Source of the DNA: Magnetospirillum sp. UT-4
Lineage (GTDB): Bacteria > Pseudomonadota > Alphaproteobacteria > Rhodospirillales > Magnetospirillaceae
Length of the DNA stretch: 59,385 nt
Assembly: GCF_902729435.1 (NCBI RefSeq)
Contig: NZ_CACVCG010000047.1
Coordinates: 1-59,385 of the forward strand
Direction of reading: 5' to 3'
The notes under the pieces are model-generated. The model searched no databases and was not told the DNA's origin. It worked only from the letters and a program-made list of their open reading frames with translations. Below are positions 23,994 through 31,375 of the stretch, in pieces (the stretch's first letter is position 1; each line of letters opens with the position of its first letter). A program made the position numbers and the translations under genes.

Positions 23994-26129
23994 TCACCAG
24001 CCCAGTTGTGCCCGCCAGGTCGCCACAGCTCCCGCAGTCGGGTTCTGCGTGCAGGAGCCGGCGTACTCGGTGCACGGCTGTTCGCGCTTGACCGAGTTCA
24101 GGCTGGAGATGGTCGTGCCATCTTCGCGAATTACGACGTGAGTTGCGGTGTAATCGGCGTACTGGCAATAGATCGGCCAGGTGCCGACAAGCACTTGCCC
24201 CTCACCAGCCCAGGTTTCGTATTGATAATGCGTCCCGCACTGGTAGCTGGCGTCACTGCCGGCGACCTTGTTCCATTCGGCGGCGGACATTCCGCCTGAT
24301 GCGGTGCAGACGTTGGTCGGGCCGATCGGCAACCCGGCCCCGACATTCTTCAGGTATTCGGTGTCGTCCGGACGGTCCCAACGCTGATAATTGGCTGTCA
24401 GGCGATAGGCATTGCAGCCCTCGTAACTGCTTTGACCGGTTGCCTGTGTCGTTGTCCCGTTGGGCAGGTACGACACCTGCGGCGCCCCTGGCACCACTGT
24501 CGATGACGCCACCGTGTAGGTGCTGCCGTTTACCGAAATCGTCACCGTGGACAGCGGATAGGACCACAGCTGGTCATCGTGATGCTGATAGCCGGTGACC
24601 GTCACGTCATGGGCATAGGTCACCGCCGAGGTCTGGCATCCGGCGACGTATTCCCGCACGCCACTGGGCTTCAGGTAATAGAACCGCTCTTGCCCATAGG
24701 ACACGCCGGCATCGAGGTCGTGGGTCCATTGCGACGGTTCCATGCAGCCGTCCGTCGTCGCCATGATGGCCGACGACGAAGTGTCGGGCGTGCATTCGGT
24801 GATGTACTGAGCGACGCCATCCACGGTGATTCGCTTGCGCGATTGCAGCGTGACGGTCTTCGTCGTCAGGTTGGTGATCGGTGTGCAGATGTAGTTGCCG
24901 CCGGCATCGGCATAGACCGTCTCGTGCGGGAAGGTCCGGCCGTCATCGGCGCAGGGCGCCGCCTGGTAGGTCACGCCGCCGCGCACATAGGTCCACATGC
25001 TCAGTTCGTGGCTCATCGCACCGGCGAAGTCGTGGCGCATGGAACAGTTGGCCGCGCTTTCCGTCATGGCCACGGCGGCCGACTTGGTGGAGGTGTCGCA
25101 GCCCCGCGCCTCGATTCGGGCGTTGTTGCGGTTGAGGTAGACGAGGGCCGCCTGGGGCACCGCCTGCGAGGTGGAGAAATCCAGGAACATGGCGCACTGA
25201 GATTCGTCTTCCGCGATGGTGTAGACGGTCTCGGTGTCTTGGGTGCATTCGCCGACCGGGTGGTTCTCCCCGGAATCGTCGATGTAATAGAGGCTGTATT
25301 GCGGCCACGCCTTCAGGCCCGCCAGATCGACGACATCGACCGAGCACGACAGGTAGGACTTCTGCAGCGCGAAGCTGACCTCGGAATCGCTGCACTGCCC
25401 GTCCGCCGACAGGGCTCCGTCGGTGAAGGTCTGCGTCTTGCTCTGCCGGAACGCGCGGCCCTGCGCCACGTCGATACGCACCGGGCAGCCCTCGGTGGTG
25501 GTGCGCGTGTCTACCGTCGGTTCGTCGGTGGTGGTCTGTGGCGTGGCGGCCACCGTCGGCGACTTGTAGCCCGAGGCCAGGTCGTTGGAGGAACCGCCGC
25601 CGGTGGTGGGGTTCTGCGACGTATCGTCCTTGACGACCGTCTTTTCCTCCTTCGCCGTCTTCGGCGTGGCCAGGCGCTGCAGCGCCGCCACCAGGGCCGC
25701 CTTCGATCCCTGGACCTCAATGGTCTTTTCCGGGAAGAGCTGGCTGGTCTCCTTGGCGTCGAACTGCGCCGTCATTCCCTCGGTGGAGATGGTTTCCTCG
25801 CGGTCGCCCTTGGCCACCGACACCACCAGCACTTGGCCGATGGATTGATTGTCCACCGCCACCTTGCGGGCGTAGCCCTTGGCGGTGACCCCCGACAGCA
25901 GCTCCGGCGCCACGCCATCGATGCGCCCGAGCGCGAACGACGCCGGGATCGGCTGCGCCTCCGGCAAGGTGACCGCCGCCACCGGCCACACCGGGACGGC
26001 GATGGTATCGACCGGCGCCGCCGGCGCCGTCGCGGTTGCCGCCGTGGCCGGCGTGGGGGCGGCGGTTTGCGCCAGGGCCGGCGCGGACCAGGCGAGGAAG
26101 GCGGCGAGGGCCGCAACGGCGATACGCAT
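23994..26129 (-). CDS. Large secreted protein with six cysteine-bounded repeats (candidate mating-pair protein)
   Basis: 711 residues. Signal peptide MRIAVAALAAFLAWSAPALA. Residues about 25-195 are hydrophilic and proline/threonine-rich. From about 215 to 505 there are six repeats, each C, 31-36 residues, C, 16-22 residues, with cysteines near 215, 246, 262, 295, 312, 344, 362, 393, 415, 446, 462 and 498; most units carry an aromatic strand before a gly-polar turn (YYIDDSGE, YLNRNN, YLKPSG). The last 200 residues have further Cys pairs. Sandwiched between virB10 and virB11, it likely works at the cell surface, like TraN or an adhesin stabilising mating. No known family recognised; the role is inference. 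Confidence 0.75.
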   Translation of the reverse strand: MRIAVAALAAFLAWSAPALAQTAAPTPATAATATAPAAPVDTIAVPVWPVAAVTLPEAQPIPASFALGRIDGVAPELLSGVTAKGYARKVAVDNQSIGQVLVVSVAKGDREETISTEGMTAQFDAKETSQLFPEKTIEVQGSKAALVAALQRLATPKTAKEEKTVVKDDTSQNPTTGGGSSNDLASGYKSPTVAATPQTTTDEPTVDTRTTTEGCPVRIDVAQGRAFRQSKTQTFTDGALSADGQCSDSEVSFALQKSYLSCSVDVVDLAGLKAWPQYSLYYIDDSGENHPVGECTQDTETVYTIAEDESQCAMFLDFSTSQAVPQAALVYLNRNNARIEARGCDTSTKSAAVAMTESAANCSMRHDFAGAMSHELSMWTYVRGGVTYQAAPCADDGRTFPHETVYADAGGNYICTPITNLTTKTVTLQSRKRITVDGVAQYITECTPDTSSSAIMATTDGCMEPSQWTHDLDAGVSYGQERFYYLKPSGVREYVAGCQTSAVTYAHDVTVTGYQHHDDQLWSYPLSTVTISVNGSTYTVASSTVVPGAPQVSYLPNGTTTQATGQSSYEGCNAYRLTANYQRWDRPDDTEYLKNVGAGLPIGPTNVCTASGGMSAAEWNKVAGSDASYQCGTHYQYETWAGEGQVLVGTWPIYCQYADYTATHVVIREDGTTISSLNSVKREQPCTEYAGSCTQNPTAGAVATWRAQLGW

Positions 26130-26133
26130 GGCG

Positions 26134-27222
26134 CTACTCCACGGTTGCGATGTACCAGTCGGTGTCGGGGCGGACCTGGACACGGGTGCCCTGTGCCACC
26201 TTCAGGATCGGGGTGAGGTTGATGGTCTGTTCGAGGGTGGCGGCGGTGATCTCGCCCAGGCGTTGGGACAGCTCCGAGCCGCCCTCACTCAGGGCGCCGC
26301 CACCGCCCGAGAACGAGCTGGTAGATCCACTGGACGACGACGAGCTGGACGAGCTGGCCGAATTGCTGCCGGCGGTGGCCGCCCGCACCGCCGCCGAAAT
26401 GCCGGCGAGGATGAAGGCGGTGCCGTAGCGTTCGGCGAAGCGGTTATCGACATCGCCCGAAACGCCGAGGCCGCCCTGGACATCGGTGACGTTGGCCTTG
26501 ATGCCGAAGATTTCCGCCCGGCTCTCGCCCAGCAGGACGCGGGAACAGCGCAGCGGCGCGCGGCTCGAGCCGACCTTGTCCAGGCTCTTGAACGCGCAGA
26601 CCAGGCGCGAGCCCTTGGGCACCAGCACGTTGCGGCCGTGATAGCCGAACACGTCGCGCGTCACCTGGATCACCACCGGGCCGCCGGTGGTGCCGTCCAG
26701 TTGGGTGTTGATGCCGGTTTCGAGAATGCCGCTGATGTAGCGATCGGTGGTGATGATCCGGGCGTTATCGACCGGCAGCGACGACAGCGACGATTTTTCC
26801 TCATATTCGGCCACCGGGGCGCCGACCCCGCCGCCCGGTCCCGCCGGCGGGACCGGAGGGCGCGGCATGGCCGGGCCGGCATCCGCGGTTCCGGTGCCGC
26901 CGATCTCCGGCAGCACGGCGGCGCCGGCGGTGCGGCGCTGGTAGGTGGCGCGCATGGCCAGTTCCAGGGCGTCCGGCCCGGGCGGCGGTGCGACCACCGG
27001 CAGCGGCGCCGGCACCGGCACTTCCCGGATCACCTCTTGCCGGATGATCACCGGCGGCATTGGCGGCGGTGGCGGCGGCGCCTCGACCTTCGGCTCCGGC
27101 GGCTTGTACGTCCACACAGCGGGATCGTCGGGCGGCAGCGGCAATGGCGCCGGCGCCGACGGCTGGCAGGCGCCGGACAGCGTCATGCCGGCGGCCAGCG
27201 CCAGGTCGCACAGCGCACCCAT
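26134..27222 (-). CDS. virB10: VirB10/TrbI family channel protein
   Basis: 362 residues. N-terminal Cys-containing hydrophobic segment (LALAAGMTLSGAC) then a long proline-rich linker (residues about 22-125), then the VirB10 beta-barrel domain: GTTGGPVVIQVTRDVFGYHG, VLVPKGSRLVC, and a Ser-rich antenna-like stretch (AGSNSASSSSSSSSSGS) before the terminal ITAATLEQTINLTPILKVAQ. It spans both membranes as the energy sensor of the channel. The possible lipid-type N-terminus, LSGAC, is unusual for VirB10, which normally has a transmembrane helix. ATG at 27222 overlaps the virB9 stop. Confidence 0.93.
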   Translation of the reverse strand: MGALCDLALAAGMTLSGACQPSAPAPLPLPPDDPAVWTYKPPEPKVEAPPPPPPMPPVIIRQEVIREVPVPAPLPVVAPPPGPDALELAMRATYQRRTAGAAVLPEIGGTGTADAGPAMPRPPVPPAGPGGGVGAPVAEYEEKSSLSSLPVDNARIITTDRYISGILETGINTQLDGTTGGPVVIQVTRDVFGYHGRNVLVPKGSRLVCAFKSLDKVGSSRAPLRCSRVLLGESRAEIFGIKANVTDVQGGLGVSGDVDNRFAERYGTAFILAGISAAVRAATAGSNSASSSSSSSSSGSTSSFSGGGGALSEGGSELSQRLGEITAATLEQTINLTPILKVAQGTRVQVRPDTDWYIATVE

Positions 27223-28247
27223 CAGGGCTTCTCCCCGGTGTATTGGATGCACAGGTACTTCTTGCCGTTCTTGAGGGTGATCAGCGGCGATGTGCTCTCG
27301 ACCACGAAGACCGAGCCCTCGACATGGCTGTTCACCAGCTCGTCGATGCCGTCGATGGTGACGTAGCCGGCCGACAGCTCCATTCCGTCCCACTTGCCGC
27401 CGTAGCGAATGTAGGTGAAGAAGTCGTCCCGCCAGACCGTCTCAGGCTTCAGGCTTTCGTCGCCCCACAGCTTGTAGTCGCCCCAGCCGTGGAACTTGGC
27501 GGGATCGACCGGCACATGGCGCACGAAGTCGCGCTTGGCCCCCTTCGCCAGGGGCTTGCCGTCGTCCGGCTTCGCCTTTTCCTTGTCGTGATCCTCGCCG
27601 ATGCCGGCGACGGCTTCGGGGCGCTCCCGGCCGGCGATCCGCACCACCAGGTCGGGGACATTCAGGGAATTGACCGTCTCCGCCCGGATGTAGAAGGGAT
27701 AGACCGCCCCCGACCTGGTGTAGACGTTGAGATTGGTGTCGATGCCCCAGGCGGTGGGCCGAACCGCCAGCTTGTTGCTGGACTTGACCTTGACCTGGAA
27801 GCCGACGGCATCGCCGGGATCGGCGCTGGTGATCACCGCGTCTTCCGGCAGGATCACCGTGGTGGTCATGAATTCGCGGGTGCGGACCTTGTAGACGCAG
27901 TCCTCGCACAGGCGCTGGACATAGACGCCCTTGCGCGCGTCCGAATCGTTCCAGGCATCCTGGACCTGACCGCCGGCACCCGGCCTGGTCATGTCGGGGA
28001 ACACGCCTTCCGCCTGGAATTCGGCCTGCTGCCTCTTGTCGGCCGACATGGGCATGGCGGCGCCCGGCGTGGGGCCGGGATGCAACTGGACCGGCGCGGT
28101 GGTCGCCGGCGGCGGCAGTTGCGCCGGCTGCGCCTTCGGCGGTGGCGTCGTGGGCACCTGGCCCTTGCCGGTGAAGGGCGTCTGGGCTTCGGCCGGCAGG
28201 ACGGCCAGGCCGACCAGGGCGGCGACGGCGATGAGAGGCAGGATCAT
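27222..28247 (-). CDS. virB9: VirB9/TrbG family core-complex protein
   Basis: 341 residues. Signal peptide (MILPLIAVAALVGLAVLPAEA), proline-rich linker, then the VirB9 domain: VYVQRLCEDCVYKVRTREFM, TTVILPEDAVITSADPGD, and the C-terminal GYVTIDGIDELVNSHVEGSV. It makes the outer part of the core complex with VirB7 and VirB10. Two cysteines near CEDC could bridge to VirB7. ATG at 28247 overlaps the virB8 stop. Confidence 0.92.
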   Translation of the reverse strand: MILPLIAVAALVGLAVLPAEAQTPFTGKGQVPTTPPPKAQPAQLPPPATTAPVQLHPGPTPGAAMPMSADKRQQAEFQAEGVFPDMTRPGAGGQVQDAWNDSDARKGVYVQRLCEDCVYKVRTREFMTTTVILPEDAVITSADPGDAVGFQVKVKSSNKLAVRPTAWGIDTNLNVYTRSGAVYPFYIRAETVNSLNVPDLVVRIAGRERPEAVAGIGEDHDKEKAKPDDGKPLAKGAKRDFVRHVPVDPAKFHGWGDYKLWGDESLKPETVWRDDFFTYIRYGGKWDGMELSAGYVTIDGIDELVNSHVEGSVFVVESTSPLITLKNGKKYLCIQYTGEKP

Positions 28248-29020
28248 GTATTCCCCCTTTCCTTCAGCGCCACGTCGAGAACGCGCAGCCCCAAGGGATT
28301 CTCGAATTTCTCGCTTTCGCGGACGGTGTGCGGGCGGGTGGTGACCGCCAGGTAGGCCCGCAGCTTGCGGGTCTCGACGGCCTTGCCGTCGCGGGTGTCG
28401 CTCTGCACGAAGTCCACGGCGTAATGGGCGATGCCGTCGCGCAGGGAGATGCGTTCGGCCGTTTCCACCACGACCGAGCGGTTGAGCTTGCTGTCCAGTG
28501 CCCGCTCGATGTCCTTCAGCCGCTCGCCGGTGAACCGCTTCCAGAGGTCCGCGTCGGAATGGATGTTGGCTTCCCGCATGCGGTCGCCTTGGGACACCGC
28601 ATCGATCTCCAGCAGGATGCGGACGTAACGGCGGACGAAGGCTTCCATCATCAGATCGAAGCCCGGCGTCTCCCGGGTGATGGGCAGCACCCGGACCAGC
28701 GACACCGGATCGACCGGCACCATGCGATCGTCCCGTGGCTCGATGCGGACCAGGCCCATTTGCACCTTCTGCAGCGGCACCAGGGTGGAGATCGCCGAGG
28801 ACTGGACGATCACCACTGCCAACAGGCCGACATTGGTCATGGCCGAGAGCCGCAGCATCCACGCCAGGCGGCGATGGGCGGCCTCGAAGGCGTAGGGATC
28901 GGCGGCCCGCAACGCGCCGTGATCCACCACCCCCGGCACCTGGTCCACATGGCGCGGACGCCGGCGCCGGCGCTGGAGGTGGAGCAGCCGCTTCAGGCTG
29001 GCGGGAAGCTGCAGCCTCAT
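28244..29020 (-). CDS. virB8: VirB8 family inner-membrane channel protein
   Basis: 258 residues. A cytoplasmic N-terminus rich in Arg (RLLHLQRRRRRPRHVDQV), one membrane segment (TNVGLLAVVIVQSSAISTLV), then a periplasmic NTF2-like domain with RREANIHSD-like and KFENPLGLRVLDVALKERG at the end. VirB8 nucleates assembly of the channel. Start at 29020 overlaps the virB7-like stop. Confidence 0.9.
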   Translation of the reverse strand: MRLQLPASLKRLLHLQRRRRRPRHVDQVPGVVDHGALRAADPYAFEAAHRRLAWMLRLSAMTNVGLLAVVIVQSSAISTLVPLQKVQMGLVRIEPRDDRMVPVDPVSLVRVLPITRETPGFDLMMEAFVRRYVRILLEIDAVSQGDRMREANIHSDADLWKRFTGERLKDIERALDSKLNRSVVVETAERISLRDGIAHYAVDFVQSDTRDGKAVETRKLRAYLAVTTRPHTVRESEKFENPLGLRVLDVALKERGNT

Positions 29021-29178
29021 CCGAGCCCCCACTGGAAGCCGGGGGCCGTGTACGGCACCGGCAGGCACGCGCAGGGGCTTTTCAGCATTTCGTCGGTGCC
29101 GGTGCCGTCGTGCTGGATTTCACGGGCACTGCCGCAGGCGGCGAGAAGCAGGACGGCGAGCAAGGGCAGAAACTTCAT
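29017..29178 (-). CDS. virB7: VirB7-like small lipoprotein
   Basis: 53 residues. Lipoprotein signal MKFLPLLAVLLLAAC with a clear lipobox LAAC, so the mature protein begins at Cys15 and sits in the outer membrane. Additional cysteines in PCACLP could pair with VirB9. A gacaggagaga site precedes the ATG. It is called VirB7 by size and place in the operon rather than by sequence identity. Confidence 0.8.
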   Translation of the reverse strand: MKFLPLLAVLLLAACGSAREIQHDGTGTDEMLKSPCACLPVPYTAPGFQWGLG

Positions 29179-29215
29179 CGATCTCTCCTGTCGTGACACA
29201 TCGACCGGCGACCCA

Positions 29216-30292
29216 TCAGGACCCGCCGCCCGGCTTGTTGATGTTGCGGAACTTGTCGGCCAGATCGGCCCCGGCGGCCTTGGTGGCGCCCTCCCATAGC
29301 CGGTCATGCATTTGCCCGCCGAACTGGCCCAACATCCCCGCCACTTCGCGGCTTTTCTTCAGGCCAAAGAGGGCGCTACCCGATACGCCAGCGGTCAGGA
29401 TGCCTGCCGCCGCATTGGTCAGAGCGGTCTGAGCGATAGAGTTGGCCTGGGAGGTGCCCTCGGTCATGAGGGCCGTGCCCATCCAGCCGAGGAAGAGGAT
29501 GACCAGAAACTCTGGATTGGTGATTGAGGCGAACTCGTTGAGCTGGTCGCCGGACAGGCTGGCAGGGTCGATGCTCAGGGTGTTGACGCCGAAGATTGTC
29601 AGAGCCAGCGCGGCTGTGCTGGCGAATAGCACCAGGATCGAGGCCAGCAGCGTCTTGGCGCCCGACTGCGCCATGCCGCGCCCCCAGTTGAAGGCGAAGG
29701 CCATGAACAGGAACGGCGCGAACACCCCGATCATGGTGGCGCGGAAGATGGCCACCACGACTTGACTGGAATAGGCGACGACGAGCAGGAAATAGGGAAC
29801 CACCAGAACGATGGCGTAAGCGTAGTTCCCCAGTTCGTACAGCGCACCGGCACGCCAGATTGCGCCGGCGGCCTGGAACACCTTGTAGACCGCTTTTTCG
29901 CCATTGGCAGCGAGGGCGACCAGGCCGTCATACCCCGAGCTGTCCTGTACTCCGCCGGCGATGGAGAACACCGCTGCCGATGAGGCACCCATGATGGAGA
30001 CGGCGGATGAATACACGTATGATATAAGTTGAGTAGATTGACTCCCGAGCAATATTCCGGTTATACTTATAAATACAAAGTCCTTTATGATTTCAGTGTG
30101 TTCCGTCATCCGCAGGGCAAGTCGAATGCCAGACAACACGATCCACAATCCGGCGAGCGCCCCGAACAACATGAGCATCGGGTCATGCAGCGTCTCGCTC
30201 AGCTTGTCGGCGAAGTCCTGCGTCAGCTCGACGTATTTCACCAGCGGCTTGCAGGTCCAACAGGTGGTGGCGAGATCGGCCGGATTAGCCAT
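29216..30292 (-). CDS. virB6: VirB6/TrbL family polytopic membrane protein
   Basis: 358 residues with about six membrane segments (such as MLMLFGALAGLWIVLSGIRL and AYAIVLVVPYFLLVVAYSSQ) and the family's conserved Trp-rich cytoplasmic loop FNWGRGMAQSGAKTLLASIL. It forms the inner-membrane translocation path. The N-terminus CWTCKPLVKYV is rich in Cys. The 3' end lies 37 bases before virB7. A tract near 30010-30060 is AT-rich compared with the rest, but the frame continues. Confidence 0.9.
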   Translation of the reverse strand: MANPADLATTCWTCKPLVKYVELTQDFADKLSETLHDPMLMLFGALAGLWIVLSGIRLALRMTEHTEIIKDFVFISITGILLGSQSTQLISYVYSSAVSIMGASSAAVFSIAGGVQDSSGYDGLVALAANGEKAVYKVFQAAGAIWRAGALYELGNYAYAIVLVVPYFLLVVAYSSQVVVAIFRATMIGVFAPFLFMAFAFNWGRGMAQSGAKTLLASILVLFASTAALALTIFGVNTLSIDPASLSGDQLNEFASITNPEFLVILFLGWMGTALMTEGTSQANSIAQTALTNAAAGILTAGVSGSALFGLKKSREVAGMLGQFGGQMHDRLWEGATKAAGADLADKFRNINKPGGGS

Positions 30293-30593
30293 GGTGCTTA
30301 TCCTTCTCAGCGTTGTTCCGGCGTTCGGTGAGGACGATCTCACTCAACGGCTCGCCAAGGGCTTCGATGAAACCCTTGAGGGCCTGAAGACCCTTGGCGG
30401 ATTGGTCGTTGGTGGCCTTGTCTTGGCGTTCTTCGTCGGCAGCGGAAAACGCCGTCCGCGCACTAAAAAGGGTGGTCCCCTCGGTGGCTCCCACGTCGCC
30501 GAAGCGATGATCCTGGACAAGCACTACGAGGACCCAGTCGCCCGCCACGGGGCGCGGTACATTCGGGACAAGTTCTTCAGCTGACCTGGTCAT
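30285..30593 (-). CDS. Hypothetical protein between virB5 and virB6
   Basis: 102 residues (MTRSAEELVPNVPRPVAGDW...). The gaggggaa site and an ATGA overlap with the virB5 stop, and a stop 8 bases inside virB6, make it look like a co-translated operon member. It has no membrane segment or recognised domain. A rival frame on the opposite strand (ATG at 30291 to stop at 30584) encodes a signal peptide plus one membrane helix with similar codon quality, so the choice is not certain. Confidence 0.5.
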   Translation of the reverse strand: MTRSAEELVPNVPRPVAGDWVLVVLVQDHRFGDVGATEGTTLFSARTAFSAADEERQDKATNDQSAKGLQALKGFIEALGEPLSEIVLTERRNNAEKDKHHG

Positions 30594-31375
30594 TTCCCCT
30601 CTCCCTCCCCGGTGATTTCCTTGACCCTGTCCGCCGGCAGGCCGGCCTTGATGGCCACCGCCGCCTGCAGCTTCAGCATTTGCGCGAGAAGCTGGAGTTG
30701 CCGCGCCGAGGCGCGCAGGCCGGCCACCTGGACTTGCGCCTGGACGTGTTCGCGGTCTTGCAGGGTCTTGGCCGCAGCCAGGTCCGACTGCAGCTGATCG
30801 GCCGCGCTGTTCAGCTCGTCGGCTTGCTTCATCTGCACATCGGCCTGAGCGAGCGCCCGCGACGTGGTGTCTTCGATCAGAGCGGTGCGCCGCCCGGCCG
30901 CCTGGACCCGCAAGCGTTCCTGATCGGCGTAGGACATGCCCTTGGTGGCCGCTGGATCGACGAACAGCGCCGAGCGATAGGCCGACGAGGCCTCGCAGAT
31001 GGACCCGAGATTGAGGTCTTCGGTCTTGATGCCCCACTTCAGCCCGTCGGGCATCAGGCAGCGCATGTCGCTCTTGGTCTGCGCCGCAATGCGTTCCAGG
31101 TTGGGGATCGGCAGCGACATATTGGCGACCAGGCCGACCGCGTCCTGGACTTCCTTCATGAAGCCCGAGATGTCGTTGAGGAAGGCGACTTGCTGCTTCA
31201 GCTCTTGAAGCTGCTGGAGTTGGGTGGCGGCCTGGTTCTTCAGTTCCTTGATCTGCTCGACCGCCTTGGCCACGGCGGCGCTATCAAGGACGGCATAGGT
31301 GGCCTGGGCGGCCGGCACCGCCACGACCAGGCCGACGACGGCCAGAACCATCCGGGTCAGACGTGGGCGGGCCAT
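30590..31375 (-). CDS. virB5: VirB5/TrbJ family minor pilus protein
   Basis: 261 residues. Signal peptide (MVLAVVGLVVAVPAAQA) then long helical heptads rich in Gln and Leu (NQAATQLQQLQELKQQVAFL), and a second helical bundle (LQDREHVQAQVQVAGLRASA). This matches VirB5/TrbJ, an extracellular pilus-tip component. Single Cys residues in DMRCLMPDGL and SICEASSAY. ATG at 31375 overlaps the virB4 3' end by 19 bases. Confidence 0.88.
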   Translation of the reverse strand: MARPRLTRMVLAVVGLVVAVPAAQATYAVLDSAAVAKAVEQIKELKNQAATQLQQLQELKQQVAFLNDISGFMKEVQDAVGLVANMSLPIPNLERIAAQTKSDMRCLMPDGLKWGIKTEDLNLGSICEASSAYRSALFVDPAATKGMSYADQERLRVQAAGRRTALIEDTTSRALAQADVQMKQADELNSAADQLQSDLAAAKTLQDREHVQAQVQVAGLRASARQLQLLAQMLKLQAAVAIKAGLPADRVKEITGEGEGK

